Shown here: piece by piece, positions 15,705 to 26,105 of the stretch | Position numbering within the stretch: the first letter of the stretch is position 1 | Layout of the letters: each line of letters begins with the position of its first letter | NCBI GenBank assembly: GCA_016215555.1 | Contig: JACRJC010000043.1 | Coordinates: 1-49,259 of the forward strand | Source of the DNA: Rhodospirillales bacterium | GTDB taxonomy: Bacteria; Pseudomonadota; Alphaproteobacteria; Rhodospirillales; WMHbin7 | Length of the DNA stretch: 49,259 nucleotides | Direction of reading: 5' to 3' | Notes under the pieces: model-generated | Database searches by the model: none | Seen by the model: only the letters and a program-made list of their open reading frames with translations | What the model was told of the DNA's origin: nothing | Translations under genes and position numbers: made by a program

Positions 15705-16415
15705 GTGACGAAGACTCCCCTGCTCGGCGGCGAAGGGGTGGCCGCGCGCGACCTTGAGGATCTCGCCCGAAACAAAGGTTTTTCGCTGGCATCGAAGGCG
15801 CAGCCTGCCGACATCTTGTTGGTGGCCAGGCCCGAGCGCCAGCAATTGGCGAGTATTTTATCGGCCCAGCCGCCCTATGCCGTGATTGAAGCGCCGGCCC
15901 CCGACCAAGCTTTCGGCGGTCGGCTGAAGCGGGCCCTGGAGAATAAGGGGCTGCTGCTGTCGCTATCGACGGCCACCGGTTTCAACGCCGATCTGACCAG
16001 CCTTTTGTGCGCCGCCTGCCGCCAGCGGATGGACTTTTCCGACGAGCGCCTCTCGGATATTGAAACGGCGGTCGAGGAAGCGCTGTCCAACGCCATGGTT
16101 CACGGCAATCTGGATATCGCCAGCGTGTTGCGCAACGATCCGGCCGATTTCGACCAATATTGCGATCTCGTCAATGAGCGCCTGACCACGCCCAACTATG
16201 CCGACCGGCGCATTGAAATCCTGATGACCTGGTCTCGCGACGGCATCGATGTCGAGGTGCATGACGAGGGCCGCGGCTACGACATTTCCAATTTTCAGGC
16301 CTTGCCGCAAGTGGAGGCCAAATGCGGGCGCGGATTCTCGTTGATCCGCGATCTCGCCAGCAACGTCACCATCGCCGAACACGGTCGCAGCCTGACCATG
16401 AGCTTTGCGCCATGA
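15705..16415 (+). CDS. RsbW-like HATPase (anti-sigma factor / serine kinase type)
   Basis: 236 residues from a GTG start (GGAGG 11 bases upstream). The C-terminal half is an HATPase_c domain of the RsbW/SpoIIAB type with N-box EEALSNAMVHGNL (Asn129) and G1-box DEGRGYD, ending in RGFSLIRDLA. The first 85 or so residues are not typical of RsbW and show no clear motif (ADILLVARPERQ has a vaguely receiver-like pattern). It probably phosphorylates the preceding STAS protein and sequesters a regulator. The stop overlaps the start of the phosphatase gene. Confidence 0.85.
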   Translation: MTKTPLLGGEGVAARDLEDLARNKGFSLASKAQPADILLVARPERQQLASILSAQPPYAVIEAPAPDQAFGGRLKRALENKGLLLSLSTATGFNADLTSLLCAACRQRMDFSDERLSDIETAVEEALSNAMVHGNLDIASVLRNDPADFDQYCDLVNERLTTPNYADRRIEILMTWSRDGIDVEVHDEGRGYDISNFQALPQVEAKCGRGFSLIRDLASNVTIAEHGRSLTMSFAP

Positions 16416-17593
16416 CCGGATCCTATCCCTTCACGCTGGGGCAGGCCAATCTCAAGAACACGCGCGTGCTGATCGTCGATGACCAGGAGCCGAACCGGAA
16501 ATTGCTGGCCGCCCTGGTAACGTCGATGGGTGTCGGCGCCATCGAACATGCCAGAGACGGCGTCGAGGGGCTGGAGAAGCTGGCCGCCTTCAAGCCCGAT
16601 CTGGTGCTGCTCGACATCATGATGCCCAATATGGACGGGTTCGAAATGTGCCGCCGCCTGCGCCAGAATCTGGAATGGCGCGACCTGCCGGTCCTGGTCA
16701 ACACCGCCCTTTCCGAACCCAGAGAGCGCGTCGAATGTTTCGAGGCCGGCGCCACCGACATGGTCGTCAAGCCGATCAACGCTCCCGAAGTGCTGGCCCG
16801 CGTGCGCATCCACTTGGAAAACCGCATGCTGCTGAACACGCTGCGCCATTTCCATGAACGGGTGGCGCAGGAACTGTCGATGGCCAGCCAGATGCAAGGC
16901 TCGCTGCTGCCTTCCGCCGATAGTCTCGAGGCGCTGAAGAAGAAATATGGCCTGACGGTGGCCTCGCGCTTCGAAACCTCGAGCGAGTTGGGCGGCGATT
17001 TCTGGCAAATCCGCGACTTGGAAGATGGCCGCCTGGGCATCGTTCTGGCCGATTTCTCGGGACATGGCGTTTCTGCGGCCCTGAACGCCTTTCGCCTGCA
17101 CACGCTGCTCGATCAGCACCCGCCCGGCCCCGGCCCGGCGGTCTGGATGGCGGAACTCAATCGAGCCCTGAAGCCTCTGCTGCCGATCGGCCAGTTCGCC
17201 ACCGTGCTTTACGGCATTTTCGACGCCGAGGCCGAACGTTTCGATTACGCCGCCGGCGGCTCCCCCTCGCCCATTCTGATGAGGCCGGGGGAACCGGCCC
17301 GCCTGCTCGACGCCAGCGGCCTGTTCCTGGGGGCCACGCGCGATGCCGAGTACGAAACGCTTTCGGTCCCCTTTCCCAAGGGGGCGCAGATTCTGTTCTA
17401 CAGCGACGCCATCCCCGAAGCGCTGGGACCGGACGGGCAGATGCTGGGGGAAGACGGCCTTATCGGCTTGGCCATGGCGGCGGCGCAGACCGCCAGCCCG
17501 CTGGCCGAATTGATGCGGCTTTTCGAAAGCCGCTTCCCACCGCCCTGGGACGACGATCTGACCGCCGTCTGGGTCGGGCATACGGGCCCGTAA
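16412..17593 (+). CDS. Receiver-PP2C (SpoIIE/RsbU-type) phosphatase response regulator
   Basis: 393 residues: a receiver domain (1-130, phospho-acceptor Asp68 in LVLLDIMMP, Lys in VVKPIN), a linker helix (MASQMQGSLLP) and a SpoIIE-type PP2C phosphatase domain with metal-binding motifs GGDFW, LADFSGHGVSAAL and DDDLTAVW. Enzymes of this kind dephosphorylate the STAS antagonist and so switch the partner-switching module on when their receiver is phosphorylated. The ATG overlaps the previous stop (ATGA). The cognate kinase is not adjacent; the kinases elsewhere in the window are candidates only. Confidence 0.92.
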   Translation: MTGSYPFTLGQANLKNTRVLIVDDQEPNRKLLAALVTSMGVGAIEHARDGVEGLEKLAAFKPDLVLLDIMMPNMDGFEMCRRLRQNLEWRDLPVLVNTALSEPRERVECFEAGATDMVVKPINAPEVLARVRIHLENRMLLNTLRHFHERVAQELSMASQMQGSLLPSADSLEALKKKYGLTVASRFETSSELGGDFWQIRDLEDGRLGIVLADFSGHGVSAALNAFRLHTLLDQHPPGPGPAVWMAELNRALKPLLPIGQFATVLYGIFDAEAERFDYAAGGSPSPILMRPGEPARLLDASGLFLGATRDAEYETLSVPFPKGAQILFYSDAIPEALGPDGQMLGEDGLIGLAMAAAQTASPLAELMRLFESRFPPPWDDDLTAVWVGHTGP

Positions 17594-17616
17594 CCCTTTC
17601 CCTATTTCTATTCTTC

Positions 17617-18924
17617 CTACAGCCTGTGAATCTGCTGCATGAACTGATCGACGCTGGCGGCCATGGCGTCGGTTTTGCCATGCAGATTCTTCGCCGCCAC
17701 GAACAGGTCGTTGGCCGCCGACTGATTCTCAGATGTGGCGCGCGTAATGTCCGAGATATGGCTGGAGACGTCGCGGGTGCCGGCCGCGGCCTGCTCGACG
17801 CTGCGGGCGATTTCGCTGGTCGCCTGCGACTGCTGCTCGACGGCGGTTTCGATGCCCGCCGACAGGTCGTGAATCTCGCCGATGGTGGCGCCGATGCGCT
17901 GAATGCCGTTGACGGCATCGCTGGTTGCCCCCTGGACGCTGCCGATCAATTGCACGATTTCCTCGGCGGCCTTGGCGGTCTGGTTGGCCAGATGCTTGAC
18001 CTCGTTGGCGACGACGGCGAATCCCTTGCCGGCCTCGCCGGCCCTTGCAGCTTCGATAGTGGCGTTCAGCGCCAGCAGATTGGTCTGCGAGGCGATGTCG
18101 TTAATCAACTGTACCACCTCCCCGATGCGCCCGGCGGCGCTGGACAGGCCGCCGATCATCTCATTGGCCTTGCCGGCCTCGGTCACGGCGGTCTGGGCGA
18201 TCTGCGTCGATTGGGCCACCTGGCGGCGCACTTCGGAAATCGAGGCCGCCAACTCTTCGGCGGCTGCGGCCACCGTCTGCACATTGCCGGCAGCGGAATC
18301 GGCGGCCTGGGCCACCACCGTAGAACTGCGGCTGGTTTCTTCCAGGTTCGAACTCATCGAATTGGCTTGTTCCAGCATCGACTGCACATCGACGCCGACG
18401 CCTTCCACCACGTTCTTGACGCTGCTTTCGAAGCTGTTGGCCAGATTCTGCGAGGTCTCCAACTTTCCATGCATATGATCGATGGCGGAGTTGATGAGAT
18501 TGGCCGAGTGCAGATAAGAACCGCGCAGGCCGGTTGGAATGATCTTACGGAACAGCTTGTCCTGGCTGACATACTGCATCGATGCCGATGCTTCGCGCAA
18601 ATAGGCATCGACGATGTCCAGCACATTGTTGATGCTGTGCAGCATATGGCCGAATTCGCCGCCCTCGCCGATGCCGACGATGCGCGATTCCATATTGCCC
18701 TTCGCCGCCTCGTCGCAGACTTTGGCCGTCCAGCGGACAAAAGCGTCGGCCTTTTTCAACCACAGCATGGCCGGTACGCCAAGAACGATGGCGCCCAATT
18801 CCAGAACCAGACTTACGTCGAAACTTTGCCTGATCGCCATGCTGTAAAGAGCGTCCAGCGTTATGAGCAGGACCGCAGCCGCTCCGGCGAACAGCGCCTT
18901 AGAGAGTGAGGACAAATTCTTCAT
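17617..18924 (-). CDS. Methyl-accepting chemotaxis protein without a periplasmic domain
   Basis: 435 residues. Two adjacent N-terminal membrane helices (about 8-30 and 38-56) are joined by a very short loop, followed by a HAMP-like stretch and a full MCP signalling domain whose tip reads [31 protein letters not shown]. Lacking a sensory domain, it resembles the transducer half of Aer. The gene directly upstream, overlapping by 26 bases, encodes an Aer-type PAS protein that could provide the sensor. There is no C-terminal CheR/CheB docking pentapeptide. Confidence 0.92.
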   Translation of the reverse strand: MKNLSSLSKALFAGAAAVLLITLDALYSMAIRQSFDVSLVLELGAIVLGVPAMLWLKKADAFVRWTAKVCDEAAKGNMESRIVGIGEGGEFGHMLHSINNVLDIVDAYLREASASMQYVSQDKLFRKIIPTGLRGSYLHSANLINSAIDHMHGKLETSQNLANSFESSVKNVVEGVGVDVQSMLEQANSMSSNLEETSRSSTVVAQAADSAAGNVQTVAAAAEELAASISEVRRQVAQSTQIAQTAVTEAGKANEMIGGLSSAAGRIGEVVQLINDIASQTNLLALNATIEAARAGEAGKGFAVVANEVKHLANQTAKAAEEIVQLIGSVQGATSDAVNGIQRIGATIGEIHDLSAGIETAVEQQSQATSEIARSVEQAAAGTRDVSSHISDITRATSENQSAANDLFVAAKNLHGKTDAMAASVDQFMQQIHRL

Positions 18925-19423
18925 ACGTCGTCCCCTTGTCTTTCATCAGATTGACAACCGTGTTGAGCGCCGCGTTCATGCCTTCCTTGCGGTCGGCATG
19001 CTTGTTCTCGATCTCGAGCAGCGTGCGGTAAAGGCCGGCGGCGGCATTGACGGCATCGGGCCTGGGTTTGCGCCGGTTGGAGTGATAACCGATGATGTTG
19101 CCCTGATTGTCGAAGCTGGGGGTGACATGGGCGAACACCCAGTAATGGGCCCCGTCCTTGGCCAGATTGACGACATAGGCGAAAATCTCTTTGCCGCTCT
19201 CCAGCGTGTCCCACAAAAGCTTGAAGACGCAGCGCGGCATGTCGGGATGGCGGACCAGCGAATGCGGCTTGCCCAGCGCTTCTTGCTCGGAGTAATGGGC
19301 GACCTTGCAGAAGACCCCGTTCACATAAGTGATGCGGCCCTTCAGATCGGTCTTGCTGACGATGAACTCATCCTCGGGGAAGGTTCTCTCGATGCCCGTT
19401 GGCGCAATCTTGATGTTTGCCAT
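18899..19423 (-). CDS. Aer-type PAS sensor protein
   Basis: 174 residues from ATG 19423 (GGAGG 5 bases upstream). The PAS domain (about 15-125) has the signature of aerotaxis receptor Aer: [44 protein letters not shown]. In Aer this domain binds FAD and reports redox state. The remaining C-terminal part is helical with no transducer domain. The stop lies inside the downstream MCP gene, so both are translated together and probably form a split Aer-like receptor. FAD binding is inferred. Confidence 0.87.
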   Translation of the reverse strand: MANIKIAPTGIERTFPEDEFIVSKTDLKGRITYVNGVFCKVAHYSEQEALGKPHSLVRHPDMPRCVFKLLWDTLESGKEIFAYVVNLAKDGAHYWVFAHVTPSFDNQGNIIGYHSNRRKPRPDAVNAAAGLYRTLLEIENKHADRKEGMNAALNTVVNLMKDKGTTYEEFVLTL

Positions 19424-19712
19424 GCTCTCCTCCACGCCCCACCGCATCTAGCCTAAGCCGGATGGAACCGGCGACGATCATGTGTCAACTCGCTCCGCAT
19501 GGCAATAAAGGCCTGCCGGGACAGCAGAATATTCATGCGAATTATGACTAGATTATGGGGAAGAGATTAATTATCCCCCTAAATCCTATGGGACTCGAGG
19601 CGGGATTGAACTCGTGCGGCGGAATCAATTGAAAAAATAAACCCAGGGTTGGAGACTCGCATACCGCCGTATATTCTGCGACAGCGACTCGGCCCCCAAC
19701 GCCAGGGGCAAT
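19424..19712. other. Intergenic interval upstream of the PAS-MCP pair
   Basis: About 290 relatively AT-rich bases. A GGGGA...TCCCC inverted repeat (near 19556-19579) is visible and could terminate the downstream end of the dCache MCP gene or act as an operator. No gene is seen. Confidence 0.4.
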
Positions 19713-21812
19713 CTAATCTTTCAGATGGGCGATGAAGCGTCCGACATCGGCCCGCAAATGCTCGGACTGCTGCGACAGTTCCGAGGCGGCCTCCAACACC
19801 TGGGTGGCGGCATGGCCGGTCTCGGTCGAGGCCTGGGTGACGCCGGAAATGTTCGACGACACTTCGTTGGTGCCCGCCGCCGCCTGCTGAACATTGCGGC
19901 TGATTTCACCCGTCGCGGCACCCTGTTCTTCAACGGCAGAGGCGATGGCCGACGAAATTTCGCTGATCCGTCCGATGGTGTTGGTGATGCCCTCGATTCC
20001 CTGAACCGCCGTCTGGGTGGCATTCTGCACAGACGTGATCTGGGAGGCGATTTCATCGGTGGCCTTGGCGGTCTGGTTGGCCAGCGACTTGACCTCGTTG
20101 GCAACCACGGCGAATCCCTTGCCGGCATCGCCGGCGCGGGCCGCCTCGATCGTCGCATTCAGGGCCAGCAAATTGGTCTGCGAGGCGATGTCGGTAATCA
20201 GATTCACCACTTCGCCGATCTTGCTGGCGGCATGGGCCAAGCCTTGCACCATCTTGTTGACGCGGTTGGCCTCGTCCACCGCTCCCGCCGTCACCTTGGC
20301 CGATTCCTCGACCTGGCGGCCGATCTCGCTGATCGAGCTGGACAGCTCCTCGGCAGCCGCCGCCACCGTTTGCACATTGGTCGAAGCTTCGTCGGAAGCC
20401 GCCGCCACGGCGGTAGCCTGGCGCTGGGTCTGCTCGGCCATCGCCGACAAGGACTGCGCCGAAGAATGCAACTCAGTCGCCGAACTGGAAACCGCGCTGA
20501 CGATGCCCATGACGCTTTTCTCGAAATTGTCGGCCATGTCGAACAAGGTCCGCTTGTGGTCTTCCTCGGCCTGATGTTTCAGGCGCTCCTGTTCGACCTG
20601 CATCGCCTCGACCTTGATCAGGTTCTGTTTGAACACCTCGACGGCGCGGGCCATTTCCCCCACTTCGTCATGGTTGGCGGTATAGGGAACTTCGACCGAA
20701 CGCTGCCCATCCTTCAACTTCGTCATCACGTTCGTGATCGAGCCGATAGGATTGGAAATGCCCCTGGCGATGGCAAACCCGCCGACGGCGATCAAGGGAA
20801 CGCCGACAAGGGCGATGATAAGGATCACCATCTTGATGCGATCCAGCGCCGCAAAAGCCTCGTCTCTATCGATTTGCGATATCACGGCCCAGTTCAACCC
20901 CTGGAACTTGACCGGGGAAAAGCTGATCAGCGCATCGTCGCCCGTGATGTCGGCGAAAATTCCCTTTCCGCTTTCGCCCGAAACAGCCTTCGCAACATAA
21001 GGCAGATTGATTTCATGCCCCATGACCAGGCCCGCATCTTCCTTCAGCAGGCCCGCAATCGACGACCGTAAGCTGAGCTTGCCGCCATCCTTGCCGGCCA
21101 GGAAGGAACTGCCCGTCTCGCCCATGCCGCTTCTTTCATTGGCCAGACCTTCAAGCTGCGTCACCGGAATGCGGAAAGCGACCATGCCGATGGCCGTGCC
21201 GGAAGCATCATGAATTGGCGCGCCCATGAACCCGGTGAATTGATTGTTGTTGGGCTGGTAGGGCGCGAAATCGACGACTTCGACCTTTCGGGATTCGCGC
21301 ACCTTCTTCCACAAGCCCGCCAGCGGCGATTCACGCAGCGGATTGTTGACGTCCAGACCGATATTCTGGCCCAGATCCGCCCCTCGCTGCGAGGTGTACA
21401 TGATGTGTCCGTGGGCCAGGCAGACCATATACAGCTCTTCATAGCCGTTTGCCTTGGCGAACTTGGCGATCGGCGCGCCGTACTGCTCCCACAGCTTCTT
21501 ATATTCGTCCTTCGAGACGTCATAGGGGCCGTCGGCAGGGGTTTCCATGCGCACATGATATTGCCTGAAGGCTTCATAAGCCGTGTAGACGAATTCGGCG
21601 TCGGCCAAATTCTCGGCATCGCGCAAGGTTCTGCTGAGGATTCTCTCCGCCTGCCCTTTCTTGAATTGATTGACCGCCTCGAGATTGGCATAGGTCTTTT
21701 CGGATAGCGCCTCGCTGGCGCTATTCAGACTCATCCCGCCGACGACTGCAAACGGCAGCAAGCCGACAAGCAAGAAGGCCGCGATCAACTTTGGCTTCAA
21801 GCGAAGGTTCAT
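19713..21812 (-). CDS. Methyl-accepting chemotaxis protein with dCache sensor
   Basis: 699 residues. Layout: membrane helix (about 8-29), periplasmic double-Cache domain (about 30-320, ending in [18 protein letters not shown]), second helix (about 328-350), HAMP (about 350-405), and an MCP signalling domain with tip [31 protein letters not shown]. dCache receptors usually bind small metabolites such as amino acids or organic acids; the ligand here is unknown. The signalling domain is nearly identical at the tip to the other MCP in the window, so both likely join the same chemosensory array. It appears monocistronic. Confidence 0.93.
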   Translation of the reverse strand: MNLRLKPKLIAAFLLVGLLPFAVVGGMSLNSASEALSEKTYANLEAVNQFKKGQAERILSRTLRDAENLADAEFVYTAYEAFRQYHVRMETPADGPYDVSKDEYKKLWEQYGAPIAKFAKANGYEELYMVCLAHGHIMYTSQRGADLGQNIGLDVNNPLRESPLAGLWKKVRESRKVEVVDFAPYQPNNNQFTGFMGAPIHDASGTAIGMVAFRIPVTQLEGLANERSGMGETGSSFLAGKDGGKLSLRSSIAGLLKEDAGLVMGHEINLPYVAKAVSGESGKGIFADITGDDALISFSPVKFQGLNWAVISQIDRDEAFAALDRIKMVILIIALVGVPLIAVGGFAIARGISNPIGSITNVMTKLKDGQRSVEVPYTANHDEVGEMARAVEVFKQNLIKVEAMQVEQERLKHQAEEDHKRTLFDMADNFEKSVMGIVSAVSSSATELHSSAQSLSAMAEQTQRQATAVAAASDEASTNVQTVAAAAEELSSSISEIGRQVEESAKVTAGAVDEANRVNKMVQGLAHAASKIGEVVNLITDIASQTNLLALNATIEAARAGDAGKGFAVVANEVKSLANQTAKATDEIASQITSVQNATQTAVQGIEGITNTIGRISEISSAIASAVEEQGAATGEISRNVQQAAAGTNEVSSNISGVTQASTETGHAATQVLEAASELSQQSEHLRADVGRFIAHLKD

Positions 21813-21939
21813 GACACGCTCCCGTTCCGATTTTCCTCAAGATTCGGTGTATTTTAGGCTTTCTAATCATGCCCGTCACTCCCAAATGAGGAGGGGGGCC
21901 ATGGCAAAAACGCAATTCAAACTCAGAGTTGGGTTTCGA

Positions 21940-24900
21940 CTAACTCAGGGTTGGAATGGTGAAGATGAAATCCGCCCCTTCGCCCTCGGTCGAGACGACG
22001 CGGATCTGTCCGCCATGGCGTTCGACGATCTTTTTGCACAAAGCGAGGCCGATGCCGGTGCCGGGATAATCGGCCCTGGTATGCAGTCGCTGGAAGATGA
22101 CGAAGATGCGCTCGAAATAGGCCTTGTTGATGCCGATGCCATTGTCGGCGACATGGATTTCCCAGGCATGGGCGATGCGTTTGGCATTGATGGAAATTTC
22201 CGGCGCCTGGTCGGGCTTGCGGTATTTCAACGCGTTGCCGATCAGATTCTGGAACAGGCGGACCAGTTGAACCTGATCGCCCATCACTTCGGGCAGGGCG
22301 CCGATGCTGAGTCTGGCCCCGGTTTCGCGGAAGGTGACGGCAAGATTGGCCGCCGCCTCGCCGGCCAGTTTTTCAAGGGAAACCGGAGCGAAGGGCGAGC
22401 CTTTGCGGGCAAGGCGGGAAAATTCCAAGAGATCGGTAATCAGGTTCTGCATGCGCTTGGCGCCATCGACGGCGTAATCGATATATTCCCTGGCGTCTTC
22501 TCCCAGCTTGTCGCCATAGCGGCGCTCGAGAAGCTGGACATAGCTGGCGATCATGCGCAACGGTTCTTGCAAATCGTGCGAGGCGACATAGGCGAACTGT
22601 TCAAGCTCGGCGTTCGAGCGCGCCAGTTCGCCGGCCATGGCCCCCAGACGCTCCTCGGCCAATTTGCGGGCTGAAATGTCCATGCAGCCGATCAATGCGC
22701 AATCGGCGCCTTCGAAGGTCACCAGACGCGCCGACAACATCGCCCAGAAAGTGCCGCCATCGCGCCGCTTCATATGCGCCTCGAAATCGGTGACCACGCC
22801 CTCGCGGCGCAAGGTGTCGATGAAACGCCGCCGGTCTTCCCCGCCGGCATACAAATCGGCGGCGCGGTGCCCGGACATGTCCTCGTCGCCGAAGCCGAAC
22901 AATTGCTGGGCAGCTTGGTTGGCATTGACGACCACGGCCTCGTCGATGCGGCTGATGACCAGGGCCAGGGGCACGGAATCGACGATCAGGCGCAAACGTC
23001 CCTGTTCGCTCCTCAAGGCTTCCTCCGCCGCCTTCTCGTTGGTGACGTCGGTCAGCAGGCCGTAGGAACCGATCATCGCGCCACTGGCGTCGAACAGACT
23101 GGTCGCATTGACGCGGGTATGAACGATCTTGCCGGAGCCGGAGCGATAGGCCATTTCGAAACGCCGATTGGCGACGGCCTTGCTCTCGCCCAAAACCTCA
23201 TCCATCCGTTCATTCCAGCCCGGGGCCACGAAGTCGTGAGGAGTCTTGCCCAGGATCGAAGCCTCGTCGATCTCGAACATGGCCCGCAAGGCGGGATTGG
23301 TGGCGACGGTGCGGCCATCGGCATCCAACTCCCAATAGCCTTCGGACGACATTTCAAGCACGCGGGCGATTCGGGCCTCGCTGGAACGCCCTGCTTCCAC
23401 CAACTTTTCGCGTTCGGTAACGTCGATGAGATAACCGAGATAGAAGGATGGCCGGCCCTGGCCGTCGCGCTCGATGATCGTCCGGTCATCGACCCAGCGC
23501 ACCTCGCCGTCGCTGGGGCGGATCAGGCGGTATTTCTGCTCGAAACCGACCACCCCCTGAGCGGTCAGGCGCGACACCTCGGACGCCACCCGTCCCAAAT
23601 CGTCGGGATGAATCAAGTTCATGAAAGGCAATTCGCCCGACAGCAGGGCGCCGGGCCGGCAACCGAACTGGGAAATGTTGGGCGACACATATTCGACCGG
23701 CCAGCCGGCCTCGGCCTTCCAGCGGAAAACCACCACCGGACCGGAAACGAACAGGGCGCGCTCGGCGCGCAGGGCTTCTTCGGCCTGGCGATGCTGAGTC
23801 ACGTCGAAGCCGGCGGCCACGAAATAGCGCACCGGCTGATTGGCTTCGCGCACCGCCGAAACCGTCCAATTGATGACATGGCGTTCGCCTGCTCTGGCCT
23901 GCGCCATCTCCAGCACCATGGGACCGCTGCCGACCTTCAACGTCGATAGACTCCAGGCAAAGGTTTCGCGGTCGGACTCGGGCACGAAAATTTCGATGAA
24001 GGACCGTCCTGCCATATCCGCTTGCGCCAAGCCGCTCATCAGGCTGCCGGCGGCGTTCGAGCGCGTGATGACGCCGTCGCTGTCCAAGGTCAGGATCGCC
24101 GCCGGGCTTGACGTCAGCAGCGCATTGGCGAAGTCGCGTTCGCGTTCAAGTTCCTTCGAACGCTGATTGGCCCTGGCCTCGGCTCGGGCCCTGGCCGACA
24201 GCAGCACCCAGGCCGTCAGGGCCATCAGGATCGTCGCCGCCACGCCGGCTGTCAAAATGACGAAGGCGCGGCCAGACCGCACGACGAATTCCGGATGCCA
24301 GGAGAAATCGATGGTCCACACCCGTCCGCCGATGGTGCGCCTGATGTCGATGCCGACATGGTCGCCGCTCTTGAAATGGTCGAGAACGGAAACCTCGAAC
24401 ATCAAGGATTCCGGCCGCTTGACCTCCCCGTCATAGATGGCGATGTCGGCCGTTCCGCCGCTTCTCTCATGGATCGAACGCATCATCTGCGGCAGCGAAA
24501 CGGCGACCGTCAACCACCCCCAAAGGTTCTGTTGCCGCAATTCAACGCTTTCAGGCACGATGGCGGTCTTGTAAATCGGCAGATACATCAAGAGGCCGGA
24601 ACCGCTGGCGCCGGGCGTAATCAGGGTCGTCTTGCCGGTAATGGCCATTTTTCCGCTGTCGCGGGCCCGGTCGGCGGCTTCCTTGCGGTCTTCGCGGCTG
24701 GCGATGTCGAAACCGACGGCCCGGTAAACCCGTTCCGGCTCCAAAAAATAATTGATGTAATGTTCGGGCAGATCGCGCTCCGGGAAAATCTGGAATTCAG
24801 GCCAGTCCTCGCGCGCCTTGCGCAGGAAGGCCTCTCTCTCGCTTGCAACTACCCGCTTGACGAGTCCGATTCCCGAAACCCCGGGGAAATTGGCGTCTAT

Positions 24901-25197
24901 GTCGAGGGCTTCGACGAAGCGCCGCCATTCGCGGCGTTCCAAAGTTTCGGAATGCATCCGAATGCCCGCCGCCGAATGCAGCAACAAGGCATAGCGATGG
25001 ATCTGTTCCTCGATCTCGCCGGCGATCATGGCAGCCTGGCGCTGTGACAAGTCGCGCGAGCGGCGCTCTTCCAGGTTCATCTCCTGGACCCACAAAAGCG
25101 CCGTCAGCGCCAGCGCCAGGACGCCGATGCCGAACAGCCAGCGCCGTCCCTGGCCGGGCAGGCTTGACGGAAATTTTTGAGGCTTCGTCTCGGGCAT
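21940..25197 (-). CDS. CHASE-domain multi-PAS hybrid-free sensor histidine kinase
   Basis: About 1085 residues. An N-terminal membrane helix (about 22-42), a periplasmic CHASE domain (about 70-300, with FPGVSGIGLVKRV and LITPGASGSGLLMYLPIY), a second helix (about 310-335), then four PAS/PAC units, HisKA of the phytochrome-like type (VASHDLQEPLRMI, phospho-acceptor His) and HATPase_c (LIGNALKY, DNGIGI, GTGIGLALCKK). No receiver domain is attached. CHASE domains sense small extracellular compounds. ATG 25197 is preferred to an in-frame TTG at 25218. No response regulator gene is adjacent, so it is an orphan kinase. Confidence 0.9.
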   Translation of the reverse strand: MPETKPQKFPSSLPGQGRRWLFGIGVLALALTALLWVQEMNLEERRSRDLSQRQAAMIAGEIEEQIHRYALLLHSAAGIRMHSETLERREWRRFVEALDIDANFPGVSGIGLVKRVVASEREAFLRKAREDWPEFQIFPERDLPEHYINYFLEPERVYRAVGFDIASREDRKEAADRARDSGKMAITGKTTLITPGASGSGLLMYLPIYKTAIVPESVELRQQNLWGWLTVAVSLPQMMRSIHERSGGTADIAIYDGEVKRPESLMFEVSVLDHFKSGDHVGIDIRRTIGGRVWTIDFSWHPEFVVRSGRAFVILTAGVAATILMALTAWVLLSARARAEARANQRSKELERERDFANALLTSSPAAILTLDSDGVITRSNAAGSLMSGLAQADMAGRSFIEIFVPESDRETFAWSLSTLKVGSGPMVLEMAQARAGERHVINWTVSAVREANQPVRYFVAAGFDVTQHRQAEEALRAERALFVSGPVVVFRWKAEAGWPVEYVSPNISQFGCRPGALLSGELPFMNLIHPDDLGRVASEVSRLTAQGVVGFEQKYRLIRPSDGEVRWVDDRTIIERDGQGRPSFYLGYLIDVTEREKLVEAGRSSEARIARVLEMSSEGYWELDADGRTVATNPALRAMFEIDEASILGKTPHDFVAPGWNERMDEVLGESKAVANRRFEMAYRSGSGKIVHTRVNATSLFDASGAMIGSYGLLTDVTNEKAAEEALRSEQGRLRLIVDSVPLALVISRIDEAVVVNANQAAQQLFGFGDEDMSGHRAADLYAGGEDRRRFIDTLRREGVVTDFEAHMKRRDGGTFWAMLSARLVTFEGADCALIGCMDISARKLAEERLGAMAGELARSNAELEQFAYVASHDLQEPLRMIASYVQLLERRYGDKLGEDAREYIDYAVDGAKRMQNLITDLLEFSRLARKGSPFAPVSLEKLAGEAAANLAVTFRETGARLSIGALPEVMGDQVQLVRLFQNLIGNALKYRKPDQAPEISINAKRIAHAWEIHVADNGIGINKAYFERIFVIFQRLHTRADYPGTGIGLALCKKIVERHGGQIRVVSTEGEGADFIFTIPTLS

Positions 25198-25262
25198 AGC
25201 GCTGACTCTTTGCTTCAACCCACAGTAATGGCTTGGCGCGAAGGGAGCAATCCGTGAATAGG

Positions 25263-26105
25263 TTATACGCCGAAACGGTCCAACGACTTTTCCAACTGCC
25301 CCAAATAGCCGCCTTTGAACAAACGGACATGGACCAGCAGGGGATAGAGATTGTAAAGATCGCGCCGGACGTCGAAAAATCCCGCCGCCATCGGACGTAA
25401 CACGTTATATCTCTTGAAGAAATAATCTCCAAGCGTGCCGAACAAGGTGCCGAAGGCAAGCTCGATTTCAGGGTCGGCGTAGTACATGGCCGGATCGACG
25501 AATCCTGCGACGCGCCCGCCGCCGGCCAGGATGTTGCCGCCCCATAAATCTCCGTGAACAAGCGATGGCCGCAAGGGCTCGTCGATCCAGCGCTCCAGAC
25601 GGGCGGCCAGCTTTTCGATCCTGTCATGCACGGCCTTGGGCAAGGATTTTTCCCGCAACGCTTCCCCGGCCATGTGCAGAAGCCTCTGGTCGCGGAAAAA
25701 ATCCAGCCATTTGGCGTGCCAGCCGTTGGGTTGCGAAAGACCGCCGATCACGGTATCGCGATCCAGGCCGAAGGCGGGCGCCGTATAACCATGCAAGGAA
25801 GCGATCAACTCGGCGCAATGGATTTCGGCCTTGCCATCGAAACCGCCCGGGCCGGATTCCAGCCAAGTCATGACCAGCAGATCGGGCTCGGCCAACAGCA
25901 TCTCGGGCACCGGCAGTTTGTCCTTGAGATAGGTCAGCATCCAGCCTTCCAGGTCCAGCCCCTGGCCGCCTTCCTTCGCCACCACGCATTGTCCGTTCGA
26001 AAGGGTCAGGCGCGAAACCTTGGCCACGCATCCGCCCGACAGCGGCTGGCGCGAAACGATACGGGCTTGCAGCGCCGATTCAATCCTCGAGCTGATTTCG
26101 GACAT
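25263..26105 (-). CDS. Fructosamine/ketosamine-3-kinase family protein
   Basis: 280 residues of the FN3K family: N-terminal PLSGGCVAKV, KEGG near the ATP lysine, and the catalytic loop LVHGDLWGGN followed by FVDPAMYYADPEIELA. These kinases phosphorylate sugars attached to protein amines, making them unstable so that the amine is freed (deglycation); bacterial members often prefer ribulosamines. The start overlaps the end of the LMW phosphatase gene by 26 bases, a neighbourhood reported for bacterial FN3K homologues in which the phosphatase acts on phosphorylated precursors. Substrate preference cannot be read from sequence. Confidence 0.88.
   Translation of the reverse strand: MSEISSRIESALQARIVSRQPLSGGCVAKVSRLTLSNGQCVVAKEGGQGLDLEGWMLTYLKDKLPVPEMLLAEPDLLVMTWLESGPGGFDGKAEIHCAELIASLHGYTAPAFGLDRDTVIGGLSQPNGWHAKWLDFFRDQRLLHMAGEALREKSLPKAVHDRIEKLAARLERWIDEPLRPSLVHGDLWGGNILAGGGRVAGFVDPAMYYADPEIELAFGTLFGTLGDYFFKRYNVLRPMAAGFFDVRRDLYNLYPLLVHVRLFKGGYLGQLEKSLDRFGV

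Noticed and set aside
16295-17581. 428-codon minus-strand frame opposite the receiver-PP2C gene
   Set aside because: The opposite strand encodes a protein with full catalytic motifs; this frame has low-complexity composition and no motifs.
17626-18909. 427-codon plus-strand frame opposite the first MCP gene
   Set aside because: It is a shadow of a conserved MCP signalling domain and has no recognisable fold.
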